Shown: piece by piece, positions 29,976 to 40,105 of the stretch
How positions within the stretch are numbered: position 1 is the first letter of the stretch
Layout of the letters: the number at the start of each line of letters is the position of its first letter
Translations under genes and position numbers: made by a program
Source of the DNA: Thecaphora thlaspeos
Taxonomy: Eukaryota; Basidiomycota; Ustilaginomycetes; Urocystidales; Glomosporiaceae
Assembly (NCBI GenBank): GCA_900291925.1
Contig: UWYS01000015.1
Coordinates: 434,001-498,000, forward strand
Direction: 5' to 3'
Length of the DNA: 64,000 bases
Notes under the pieces: model-generated
What the model saw: the letters and a program-made list of their open reading frames with translations, nothing else
What the model was told of the DNA's origin: nothing
Database searches by the model: none

Positions 29976-32714
29976 CTACGTTCGGCCCTGTGCGACGGGC
30001 ACGACTCTCGCGGGACTGACGAGGCTCATCATGAACAGCCGCAACGCCTTGCCCGCCTCGGGCCCCCACTCGCCCGCCCCGACCTGTTCGCAGCCCCGTT
30101 CGAACGCGCTCGAGCTGGCCACGCTCTCCCAGTGCTCGTATACAAACCTCTTGACCTTCTCGTGGAGGTCCACGTAGACGCTGGTGGCGAGGAGGAGTGG
30201 GAACGCCGTCGCAGGAGTGAGAGAGCTGACAAGGTGCGCCGCGGCCACCGCGGAGAGGTCCCGGATCTCGTAGCGATGCGCCAGCCGGAAGATCGCTAGC
30301 GCGCTCGCCTTTCCCGGCGGATCCGTTGGGTGCTCGTGCGGATCTGAGATGAATGGGCTCGAGGATGGCGTCCCTTGGCCTTGGCCGGATGCAGGACTGG
30401 ACACGGTTTGCTGCTGCTGTTGTTGCTGATGCTGATGCTGCTGCGAGCCGCCAGAGCTGGACGATCCGAGATGCATAGAGGGCGAGGGCGGCGTAGTCTC
30501 CATAGCACCACTGCGCGTGGGCGAAGCGGCGAGCATGCCGTCGCTCGCCCGCGTGTTGAGCGTGCAGCTGTGGCCCGAGTGATGTTGCATGCGGGGAAAA
30601 GTACCGGCGTACGAGCTGTAAAGGGCGCTTTGGTTGGCCTGTTTGGTGGAACGAGCCTGGTTCGGGTGTTGCTGCTGCTGCTCGGGCAGGCCATGCTGTG
30701 CGTCATCATCATCCACCAAGAGCTCCGAGAGAGGTGTCCAGGTCTCGAGGAAGCGGTGTCCTTGGCTGATGGCAGCCGAGGCTCTCCACTCATTGAGGGC
30801 CTCATCTGCGCCGGTCGCCCAGTCCTCGTCGAGCATGGCGCTGCGCACGTCCTCGCTATCGGCGAACAGGATCTCCTCGGTGTACAGGAAGCGCAGGAAC
30901 CAGTAGGTCGTGTTGAAGTCAGCGTTGGGGATACGGATCGTCCGAACCTGCCTGCTTCCCGCAGAGCCTTCGCCATCATTGGATGGACCGCGACGATGCA
31001 GGCCACGGCCGAGGAAGCTCTGCTCCACGCCTTCGCTGAAGCTCGAGGCGAGCATCGTGCTAAAGTAGTCGCTACGGTTCTTCAGGATGCTCGAATGCGC
31101 CCACAGCACTCGGTCGCGGACGCAGATCTTGTCGGTCGATTGCCAGGGTTCCAAGTCGTCTTCGTCGTGAAGGACGGACCCGACCGGGTACAAGGCGGGG
31201 ATGTCGGCGCCGACGGCACGGAAGCCACGTTCGCGGATGACGATCCGCACATCACCCGTATTGGCGTCGTCGAGCAGGCCATGCAGCGAGTCTAGGACAC
31301 TTCTAGGCACAAGGTGGACGCCCTTTGTCTCAAAGGGCGGCATGAAGCTGGTGTCCTCGGCAGGAGCGGTACGGCTGGCGTGGGCAGGGCCGAGGCCAAG
31401 CTGGACCGTCAAGGTAAGGGCGTCGTCGCGCCGGATCATGTCATCCAGCAAGAGGTCGGAGATGCTGGGCAGGTCGTGGCACTCGAAGAACTCGGCCTCG
31501 CGGCGGAAGTTCCAGTGGTAGAACTCGCGCCAGCACCAGCCGCCCGAGGAGGATCCTCTCCGGCCAATCGGCTCGCGCGCCGGCCTAATCCCGATCATGA
31601 TGGAGGCGGGGATCTCGACGTCCGAGTGACTGTAGTCGAGGACGACCGATGTCAAGTAGACCGAAAGGACCTTCAATCCTTCGGTGCGAGGGTCGTGGCG
31701 CTCAGCGTCGTCATCCATAGTCTCGAGCATGCCGGCGTCGTTGTCGGCCGCGGCGGGCGGCTGGCTGGGCGTCTCCGAGGCCTCGATGACCTCTGCAGGA
31801 GCAGAGGGACCGGTAGCATCCGCCTCGGTGATCTGGCGTCGGGTTCTGACGAGCTCAAGGCGCCACTTTCCTTCGCCAAACAGGGGTTGGGTTGTCCAGA
31901 CTTGGCTCCTGCCCGCTCCTGCGCTGACGGATCGGCCTCCCATGGATGGCGACGGCGTTCGCTCCACCTCATCGCGGAGGAGATGAAGATCACGGATGGT
32001 CCAGCTGAAGGACACCAGCGTATTTTCCTCAAAGACGGGCTGGCTGCGCGAGCTGGAGGCGTCCTGTTGGCTGGTGGAGAGGAGCTGGTAGGCGCCACGA
32101 GCAGCGCTGGTGTCCCATGGCGGGAAGCCTCGAGCCTGTTGCATGTAGGCGGGGAGTCCATGGGAGCTCATTCTCGGGCTTGCGGTAGAGACGCCTCCGA
32201 TGCTTCCCCTGAGGCTGTCGTAGAGGCTGTGGTGGTGGCCGGTCTGCTGGGTGCTGCGTTGCGGATTTGCACTCGAGTGAGGGCCGGTGGGGTAGGCGGC
32301 ATAGAGGGAGGGGACGGCATTGCTGCCATCGGTGGTGGAGAGGGCGGCGGCGGCCGAGTGATGTTGGTTTATTCTGCGGCCCGCTGAGCTGGTCGCGGAG
32401 TGTGATGGAGCGGCGAGGCTTGAGGATGCTCTGCGTGGCGACATGGTGGAGCTGTAGGTGGCGTTGTTGCCGTTGCTGTTGTTGTTGGCGGCCATCCTTG
32501 CGACGTTTGGTGTGGACGTGCCGGAGAGGGGGGAGGAGGCGGCAGAGGCGGAGCTGCGGGGCAGTAGGCTGGGCGCCGAGCTGCCCGCTCCAGTCGAGGT
32601 CGTTGCAGAGGCACGGGCAGATGGTGCGCTTGACGGTGAAGGAGCGGCAAGGGCGTTTGAGGCAGAGACGGCGGTGGCAGAGGGAGGATTCGGCCGACCC
32701 GGTTGGCCGAGCAT
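29976..32714 (-). CDS. MATH-BTB domain protein (probable Cullin-3 adaptor)
   Basis: One frame, about 912 residues from the ATG at 32714 (MLGQPGRPNPPSA). The frame continues upstream to another ATG at 33041, which would give 1021 residues. I prefer 32714 because its context (ATACCATGC) is better and the upstream part is translated from simple repeats. The first 230 residues are Ser/Ala/Asn-rich. A MATH/TRAF-like domain follows (about 240-480), from VSFSWTIRDLHLL to FYHWNFRREAEFFECHDLPS and DALTLTVQLGLG. A split BTB/POZ domain comes next: CVRDRVLWAHSSILKNRSDYF, then IRIPNADFNTTYWFLRFLYT, and after a Gln/His/Ser-rich insert of about 150 residues, AIFRLAHRYEIRDLSAVA. MATH-BTB proteins such as SPOP bring substrates to a Cul3 ubiquitin ligase; that role is inferred from domain order. 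The long insert between the BTB halves is unusual. Confidence 0.87.
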   Translation of the reverse strand: MLGQPGRPNPPSATAVSASNALAAPSPSSAPSARASATTSTGAGSSAPSLLPRSSASAASSPLSGTSTPNVARMAANNNSNGNNATYSSTMSPRRASSSLAAPSHSATSSAGRRINQHHSAAAALSTTDGSNAVPSLYAAYPTGPHSSANPQRSTQQTGHHHSLYDSLRGSIGGVSTASPRMSSHGLPAYMQQARGFPPWDTSAARGAYQLLSTSQQDASSSRSQPVFEENTLVSFSWTIRDLHLLRDEVERTPSPSMGGRSVSAGAGRSQVWTTQPLFGEGKWRLELVRTRRQITEADATGPSAPAEVIEASETPSQPPAAADNDAGMLETMDDDAERHDPRTEGLKVLSVYLTSVVLDYSHSDVEIPASIMIGIRPAREPIGRRGSSSGGWCWREFYHWNFRREAEFFECHDLPSISDLLLDDMIRRDDALTLTVQLGLGPAHASRTAPAEDTSFMPPFETKGVHLVPRSVLDSLHGLLDDANTGDVRIVIRERGFRAVGADIPALYPVGSVLHDEDDLEPWQSTDKICVRDRVLWAHSSILKNRSDYFSTMLASSFSEGVEQSFLGRGLHRRGPSNDGEGSAGSRQVRTIRIPNADFNTTYWFLRFLYTEEILFADSEDVRSAMLDEDWATGADEALNEWRASAAISQGHRFLETWTPLSELLVDDDDAQHGLPEQQQQHPNQARSTKQANQSALYSSYAGTFPRMQHHSGHSCTLNTRASDGMLAASPTRSGAMETTPPSPSMHLGSSSSGGSQQHQHQQQQQQQTVSSPASGQGQGTPSSSPFISDPHEHPTDPPGKASALAIFRLAHRYEIRDLSAVAAAHLVSSLTPATAFPLLLATSVYVDLHEKVKRFVYEHWESVASSSAFERGCEQVGAGEWGPEAGKALRLFMMSLVSPARVVPVAQGRT

Positions 32715-32775
32715 GGTATCGTTAGGGTGGCGAAGGAACGGGGAAGAGGACAGGTGGGGGGAGAGAGCGACGGGT

Positions 32776-32817
32776 GCGGATGCGGATGCGGATGCGGATG
32801 CGGTGGCGGTGGCGGTG
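32776..32817. repeat. GCGGAT and GCGGTG hexamer run
   Basis: Four copies of GCGGAT (32776-32799) are followed by three of GCGGTG. If the MATH-BTB protein started at the upstream ATG, this run would encode an SA/TA repeat. Confidence 0.85.
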
Positions 32818-32952
32818 GGCAAGGAGGGGAATGTGGGAGGATGGTTGGGCGGTGGCGGTCGAGCGGCACAGTTAGTCAAAGTAGAGTGTTGGCTCCTGCA
32901 GCCCCATCCTCTCATGGTCCAGGCTGCATACGATAATGCCCCTTCGTTTGCA

Positions 32953-32985
32953 GGGTCCTGGGCTGGGTCCTGGGCTGGGTCCTGG
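32953..32985. repeat. 12-bp tandem repeat GGGTCCTGGGCT, 2.75 copies
   Basis: The unit is present twice complete and once as nine bases, without change. Confidence 0.85.
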
Positions 32986-33861
32986 CGGAGCTTCGAGATG
33001 CCAGCAATATGCCGCGTTGCCCGCCTTGCCCATGTCTTCATGCTGCTTAGTCATCATCTTGGCGTGTCCCTGCACTTCGACGGACGTGGTGGTAGTAGTA
33101 TGGCAGTCAGCCTGGCAACACCGCGGCCTTGTACTTACGCCTTACATACACACACTCTGCCAGCTGCTCTGGCTGCTCTGCACTGTCTGCGTCGACTGCT
33201 CTGGCTTCTGGCTTGCCTCAAAGACGGCCTTGCACGGGCGAGGGCGAGAAGGGAAACGCGGATCGATTGCTCTGCTCTCGGTCGAGCGTGGGTCTAACAT
33301 GCTGTTGTGCGCGGCGTTTGCTGGCCTGGTATGGTGTTGATGTAGTGCGTAGCGTTGGCCGGCATGGTATGGCGTGCGTGATGCTGTTGGTGCTGTGCGG
33401 GCGCTACGGCGCTGTGCATGCACTCTTGATGGATCCTAGCTCTTGAGCGGCAGACGGAGGGCAGCGCAGGCGGCAGGCAGCCTTTGTGGATGGTCTCCTC
33501 GAGCTTGGCCAGCAATACCGGCTGGTTTGGCTTCAGGAGTTGGAAGGCGTCAAGCTGGGCGGCGATGGCGGTTGGCGGCAGGACAGACGCCACGGCTTGA
33601 CGCTGTAACGGCGGCGGTCGTTGTGCGCAGCGACTTGCTCGGCTGGGAGCAAGTCTACAGACCGACTTGCTCCCTGCTGAGGAAGTCGCTCTCGCTCGAG
33701 GGCCGTTGCCGCTTCGGTGCCCATGTCAGAGGGCGGAGCGACACTCGGTGGTGGTCGGATTTGGTTGGCGATGCTCGCGGGCACCGTTTGCGAGCGCATT
33801 GTGCGTGTGGGGACGATGGTGGGGGTTGTATTGACGTTGCGATGTGTGTCGACAGTTGTGG

Positions 33862-36800
33862 CTATGCTAGCAATGCGCCGTCAGGCTCTCCACAGGCGAT
33901 GTGGCAAGCTTGTAACGACTGTGTATTTTGTCCATAGAGCTGCTCAGCTATATATACAAGCGGCCACCTCGCCTTCATATCCTGCCACCTGGAGGTTGCA
34001 CCCTGTAACAATAGCCCTTGCCCCACCTGTCCCAAAACCGTCTGGTGCGCCAGCTTGACGTACCTTGCCCCAATGGTCCTTCCCATTGCCTGCCCTACAT
34101 CCAGCTCTGGCCACACCATTTGCCCGCCTTGTGTGGTTGTCTTTGCCGTCGCCCCGTGCCGGCTGTCCCCCAGCAACTTGGTCTTGTGGCAGTAAGTCTC
34201 TCTACCCTGATGAAAGACTTGCTTGCCTGAGAGCAAGTCGCTGTCCGTGCTGTCCGGCCATGACAGACGCTTGATCTTGTTGACAATCACCATGCGCCGC
34301 AAGTAGAACTTTAGCTTGCTGTCATCCTCCTTCAGCTTGGCGCGGTGCGTCCTCTCGTCCTTGTAGGCCGAGCACACAGAAGGCTGCCCCAAGATGCCCT
34401 CGTTGTACTCCTGCCAAAGATCCTTGACTATCGTGATTGTGCAAGACATCTTGAAGGGCGGAAGGATTGGCAGCGAGACGGTGGCAGACAAGACAGTGGC
34501 AGTGGGGGCAATGGTGCTGACGGCTGCAGCAGCTGGTGGCGCAACGGGCGGCTGCCTTGCTGCATCGCCAAGAGCTTGAAGACCGGCGAGAATCGACATG
34601 ACGCTGCGCTTGGTGCTTGACGCCTTGAAAAGGATGCTGACAGCGAGGCCATGGATGTTGCCAACATCCTGCTTGAGGCCGCCAAGCTGCAACTCCATGT
34701 GTGCGGTGAGCAGCGGCATCGCTTGCTGCAGCTGGCGCTCCATCGGCTCAGGCTGCATCTTGAGGCAGTTGAGCATGGTGGCAGAGAAGTCCTCGAACAT
34801 CTGCAAACAGAAGATCTGGTGTTGGAAGAGTGGGAAGGAGGGGTACATCTGGCAAAGGAGGACGGTGTCCTGCAGGATGATCAGGTGCAGCTCGAGGAGG
34901 AGTCAAAGGAAGCCTTGCGCCGCCAGATCTTGCTCGCAGCCGTCAGCAGCGGTGACTCGCTGCAGCCAGCCTGCCACCTTGGGAAAGATCTGGTTGACAA
35001 GCTCTTGCGGCACGGGTACGTCTTGCACAATCCAGAAGTTGCCGCCCTCAGGGGAGAAGCCAACAAGAGCGCGCATCGACTGGTGCAGAAGGTGCGAGAG
35101 TTAGCAGGTGGCCATGGCCTCCTGCTCCCACTTGCCCAAGCGACGGGTGTTGTCTTCCGAGGTGCTGTTGAGCTCCGCCAGCCTGGCACCGGAGGCACGG
35201 AAGAGGTGGGTTATCTTGGAGGAGTGGATCCCCTTGCGCTCGAACATTGCATGCAGGGCCTTGTTGTGCATCTGATAAGCCATCTCTTCCTCTGCGTTGC
35301 TGCTGGGCAAGAGAAACACCTTGAGATCATACCAGCAAGTGTTTGAGGTGAAGTCAGGGAAGCAGGTGTTGCTGGTGGGGTCGATGAGGGGGAGCGAGGC
35401 CATCTGAAGGCAACAGAAGAGGTGGAAGCCAAGCGCAACAAGCGGGCTGAGGTTGACATCCTTGTTTTGCATCATGCTAACCATCTCCAGCTTGTTGATC
35501 TGGTTCAACTTGCTGTGACACATCAAGGCAACAAGGACAACACAGCACAAGTGTCCTTTCTTGCCCTCAAGCTCAATGGCATGGAGATTGGCCAGCTCAA
35601 CCTTGCAGACATTGTCCCCACAAAGCATGCTGTGGTGTGAGAAGAGGGCCATGCAGCAGTCCCTCATCCCAATGTTGGCAGAGCAGCACTTGAAGCTGTT
35701 GAAGGTAATCTACTGGAGCTGGTTGCTGCTGTGTATGCCATCAAGATAGGAACCTGCAAGCAGAAAGACAACAACAAAGGAGGGAGGGAAGCAATCAGTC
35801 AGTCAGTATGTGCTGTGGGTGGATGGAAGCATAGATGTCAACAAGCAAAGAAACAAAGGTACTCACCAAGGCCATGGTCTTTGTACTCCTCCTTGTCCTT
35901 GTTGTTCTGCATGATGCACAACATCCTGGAGAGCCTGCAAACATGGCTGGCATGAAGGTGATCAAAGGTGTTGATGCCCTGCTGTCACTGCTTGGACTGT
36001 TAGGCCCTCAGAGTCTGGGTACTGCAGGGTGGCCAAGGATGGAAAGGGGCTTGCTGTAGAGGCTGAAGAGTGTGTAGTGTTATGACCCCACAAGCCACGT
36101 GGGGACTGATTGGGCCTGGCCAACCTATTGGCCCCTGTTGAGTACCAATGTGGCTTGGGGCATTCCTCCTCCAGCTCCAGAGGCAAGATGGCTGTGGCCA
36201 TGGGAATACAGGGGAGGCCTGTTCAGCCAATGTGCAAGGTAGGGCTCAACCCAGGGAGGCTGGGCAGCCCCCCAGCAGGAGCCCCTTGGTCCATAAGTAG
36301 TAGAGACAAAGCTGTGGGCCCTATGGCTTCCCTTCTCAAATGTACTATACTGTCTTCTAGATAGCAAGGTATGCCATTGACACCCAATTGCCCTTGGCCT
36401 CTCCTGCAAGCCCCTACCTAGCCTGCAGCTGCTTCTGTGGTATCCTCAAGTCCCTGTGGGCCATGCCTAACATGCAGGTGTCAACATTGCACTGGAGTCC
36501 TAGTAGAGTATGTAGTACATTTGACAGGGGGAAGACTCAGGGACTACCCGGAGTCCCAAGCTATATATATATCATGCCAGGGGCTCTTGGGGGTCCTACC
36601 AACCCTACCAAGGGACTTTGCACCTTGGCCAAACTTTGTCTGGGCTTGGAGCTGGGGGTCCTTGCAGCTCCCATGTTCTGGTACTTGGCCTGTTGGTGTG
36701 TGGTCCAACATGGCCCAGAGCAAGACAATGGCGGAGATGTACTGCTCAATTGTTGACATGCTGTAGTACTCCTGGCTGTTGTCCTGGCCAACACTTGTGC

Positions 36801-37468
36801 TATTGTTGTTGTTGTTGATGTCCATCTTGTTCAATGGAACATTGCTGGCCAGCAACAGCCTCAATGCCACCTCAGTTGTGCTTGAAGCTGTCAAAGTGAG
36901 GGTGGTGGTGGTTATAGCAGTGCTAGTGGTGGTGGTGGCTGTAGCAATGGCAGCCCTGGTTGACAATGACACAGCGGCCTTCTTCTTTGTACCCCTGGTG
37001 CCCATCTTCTTCCTTGTGAGCAGCACACTTGTCTTCAGGAAGGCAGCAAGCTTGTTGCCTGTCATGGTGTACCTGCAAAATGAAAACAAGGAAAGGAGAG
37101 AAAATGCCAAATGGCAGCAGCAGGTGGTGGTGAGCAAGCCAAGCATAGTACAGCTCCAGACAGGGGACAAGAAGGTGCTACAGGCCAAGTGCAAGGCAAA
37201 GCAGGAGTACTTACTTGGTCACCTCTAGAAAGCCCATTGTGTCACACCATGCCTTGAACTTCTCAATCTTGGCGCTGTATGCTTTGGTGGTGTTCTCTGG
37301 CCTGGTGTCTTGGCCCTCACTGTAGATGTCCTGGACAATTGTGTTGATCTGCAGTGTTGCAGCTCCAGTTGTCAGAGCTGAGCTGAGCACTGCCAGCAGC
37401 AGCATCAAGTTGGGATAGATGCAGGTGTGGTGGGCTGGCATGACTGTGAGAGTTGTTTTCAAGGCCAC
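33862..37468 (-). pseudogene. Decayed Crypton: tyrosine recombinase with GCR1_C-like domain
   Basis: Minus-strand pieces, read in order, match a Crypton transposon protein. 37468-37215 contains RPENTTKAYSAKIEKFKAW, the N-terminal core-binding part. An intron (37214-37073, GTAAGT donor) rebuilds VTKYTMTGNKLAAFLK. The next part has STIEQYISAIVLLW. After a nested repeat come KDKEEYKDHGLG, a second intron (35866-35754) and the catalytic part with SKITHLFRASGARLAEL. The frame then runs into FPKVAGWLQRVTAADGCEQD and, towards 33862, TIVKDLWQEYNEG... FYLRRMVIVNKI, a GCR1_C-like DNA-binding domain. Stops break the frame at 35710-35712 (TAG), 35101-35103 (TAA, where the catalytic Tyr is expected after MATC) and 34903-34905 (TGA). 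The motif expected as LLRGE reads MLCGD, and the RHKD region reads QNKD. Several expected catalytic residues are therefore gone. Element ends were not found. Confidence 0.82.
35998..36472. repeat. Nested repeat inside the Crypton, bounded by TGTTAGGC...GCCTAACA
   Basis: About 375 bp of this stretch (36079-36452) are homologous, in reverse orientation, to 46448-46825 near the Tc1-like element. Shared blocks include CTTGAGGATAC, AGGGCAATTGGGTGTCAA, GGGCCCACAGCTTTGTC, CTACTACTTATGGAC and GGAGCTGGAGG. The stretch interrupts the Crypton frame between STIEQYISAIVLLW and KDKEEYKDHG. TGTTAGGC at 35998 and its complement ending at 36472 look like short inverted ends, which would make this a small nonautonomous DNA element. 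I see no clear target-site duplication, so the limits are tentative. Confidence 0.65.
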
Positions 37469-38436
37469 AGGAGGCCATACAAGGAATCTGAGCAGTCAAG
37501 GATGGGTGATGGATGTTGACCAAGGCTGTGGTGGTGGTTGGAGGCAGTTTGCAATGGTCCAGAAGGCATTGGAGGTGATCAAGACAGCTGATGGCATTGA
37601 TCAGCAAGTTGGGGTGGTGGGAGGGCAGAAGATGGCTTGCAAGAAGCACAGCCCAGAAATGAGCTGTACAAAAAGCAGATTCAAGGTGCAGAAAAGGCTT
37701 TTCTCCACTTTTCAATAAGTGTGTATATTAGAAAGAAAGTTGGGATTTGGGTTTTAATACAGATAGATATTAGAATATATTTCTGCCCTTTTAGAACAAC
37801 CTGGCTTGGGACCCAATCTGTCTGGATCCGATTTTTAGCAGACACGCTTGGATCGAGGGTGTGGATATGTACATACAGTACGCATGCCTTGCCAGGCCGC
37901 CAAGACAGCGCATCGGGCCTCCACACTCCGGAGGCCGCCCCGATGCGGAGCGCCGACGCCGATCCATGATGAAGCCCAATCCCGGGACCCGCGGCTCGTA
38001 CCGAGGTAAGGCCAGGCTGTGAGTGGCCACGCTGCCAGTCGTGAGTGGGTCGCCCCGCATGCCGCTGGCAGCGCTCGAGGTGCAGCAGCAAGAGGTGAGG
38101 TTGAGTTACGCGTTCCGTGGAAGGGCACCGCCTGTCACGCTGCCGCTGATGCGCGTCGAGACGTGAGAGGGCGGGGGAGCGGCTGAGCCGATCGACAGCA
38201 TGTTAGCGAGCGCTCTGACAAGCCAACGACCGACCGTGGGGATTTGTACTTGAGCTTCATCCTACCTGCTTGTGGCTGTAGCGGTTCACAAGAGGCAAGC
38301 GGCGGCTTCCCTTTGCCCCTTTGCCCCTTGGACCCTCCCCCTCTTTGCTCACCACCGCCACCAGCCCTTCTCCTTCCCTTTTGTACAACCCACCACACCC
38401 ACCAAATCCCACGCACCCCCACCCATACTTCCCACC
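37469..38436. other. Intergenic region; edge of mobile island and aldehyde dehydrogenase promoter
   Basis: The first 330 bases or so remain TG-rich and CpG-poor like the Crypton and may contain its upstream end. From about 37.8 kb the sequence returns to CpG-rich genic composition. An AT-rich stretch at 37713-37795 marks the change. No gene is supported. Confidence 0.45.
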
Positions 38437-40105
38437 ATGTCTAGCCCGGCCGCTCAGGAGGCTGGCCTCCAGTACACGTCCGTCGACGAAATCCCAAAGA
38501 TCGTCTCGGACCTTCGCGCCATCTTCCTCACCGGCAAGACGCGCTCCATCGAGTACCGAAAGAACCAGCTCAAGCAGCTCGTCTTCATGCTCGAGGATAA
38601 CGCCGACGCTTTCGTCGAGTCCATCCGGAAGGACCTCGGCCGCTCCAGATTCGAGTCCGTCTTTGCAGAAATCATGGGCTGCACAAACGAGTGCGTCGAG
38701 GCCATCAACAACCTCGACAAGTGGGCAAGGCCCCAGAAGCCTTGGGCCGGCATCGCTTGGGCCATGCACAGCCCCACCGTGCGCAAGGAGCCAAAGGGCA
38801 TGGTTCTCGTCATCGGTGCATGGAACTACCCGCTCGCCGTGCAGCTCGGCCCCATTATCGGCGCCATCGCCGCCGGCAACACAGTCATCCTCAAGCCCTC
38901 CGAGGTCGCCGCCCACACCGCGAGGCTCATTTCCGAGCTCTACCCAAAGTACCTCGACCCCGAGACCAACCGTTGCGTCAACGGCGCCATCCCAGAGACG
39001 ACCGCCCTCCTCGACCAACGCTTCGAGCACATCTTCTACACCGGCAACGGCACCGTCGGCCGTATCGTCGCCGGAAAGGCCGCAAAGTGGCTCTGCCCCA
39101 CCACTCTCGAGCTCGGAGGAAAGTCGCCCGTCTACGTCGACGAGAGCGCAGACCTCAGCATCGCTGCGCACCGCATCCTCTGGGGCAAGACGCTCAATTG
39201 CGGCCAGACCTGCATCGCGCCTGACTACATCCTCGTCTCCAAAAAGATCCAGGATCCCTTTGTCGCCGAGCTCAAGAAGGCCTACGAAAAGTTCTACCCG
39301 GAGCACAAGGGCGGCGTCAAGGGGTCCAAGAGCTACGGTCGAATTATCAACACCGGCCACTGGAAGCGTCTCAACGCCATGCTGGCCGACAGCAAGGGCG
39401 AAGTCGTCCTCGGCGGCGAGAGCGATGAGGCAAGCAAGCTGCTCGCCCCCACCGTCATCAAAAACGTCACGGGAAGCGACGCCGTCATGCAGGGTGAGAT
39501 CTTTGGTCCCATCCTGCCGATTGTCCCCGTCGACAGCGTGAAGACGGCTGTCGATTTCATCAACGCACGAGACCAGCCCCTCGCCCTCTATCTCTTTGCG
39601 GGCGACAAGAAGGTCAAGGACTTCTTCTTTGACAACACCCGCTCGGGAGCCGCGATTCAGGGAGATACGCTGCTCCACTTTGCCATCGACTCGCTGCCCT
39701 TCGGCGGCACTGGCCCATCGGGTTACGGCAACTACCATGGCAAGTGCAGCTTCGACGCCTTCAGCCACGACCGAGCCAGCCTCGACGCCCCCTCGACCGG
39801 TATCCTCGGCAAGATCATCGAGATGGCCATGGCGCCAAGGTACCCTCCCTACTCCGATTCGAACCTGAAGCAGTTCCAGCTCCTCGTCGGCAGGTCACTC
39901 AACTTCTCGAGGCCGAAAAACCCGCACGTCAGCAAGACGGCCGCAAAGGTGAGTCGACTCGTCTCCCCTTTCCGTTCTTCCCGTTCATTCTAAGAGCCAT
40001 GGCCGCTCCTGTTTCTCTTCGTCCTGCCGCGGTGCGGTGCAAGCTCTCAAAGCATTGCGTGGCGACGTAGACAAAACACCGAATGACTAGGACCCAGCCA
40101 GCTGA
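38437..40105 (+). CDS. HFD1: Aldehyde dehydrogenase, class 3 (fatty aldehyde type)
   Basis: The main exon is 38437-39948. I infer a last intron 39949-40090 (GTGAGT donor, CTAG acceptor) and a five-codon last exon, giving about 508 residues ending TAAKDPAS. Without splicing, the frame ends at 39993 with an unrelated tail. Class-3 features: GAWNYPLAVQLGPIIGAIAAGN, KPSEVA, catalytic Glu in LELGGKSP (about residue 225), catalytic Cys in NCGQTCIAPDY (about 258), and FGPILPIV and SLPFGGTGPSGYGNYHG. The enzyme oxidises medium and long-chain aldehydes to fatty acids with NAD(P). Yeast Hfd1, in the same class, also serves sphingolipid breakdown and ubiquinone precursor synthesis. No C-terminal membrane anchor is visible, so a soluble form is likely. 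Confidence 0.92.

Larger units (their letters stand above)
32715..33860. other. Intergenic region between MATH-BTB gene and Crypton remnant
   Basis: About 1.1 kb with no gene I can support. It holds the MATH-BTB promoter and two short tandem repeats. Composition moves from the GC-rich, CpG-rich genic type to a TG-rich type towards the mobile island. Confidence 0.4.

Noticed and set aside
38257..39768. 503-residue minus-strand frame antisense to the aldehyde dehydrogenase gene
   Set aside because: It mirrors the codon structure of the dehydrogenase exon and has Leu/Val/Asp-rich mirror composition without a domain; a shadow frame.
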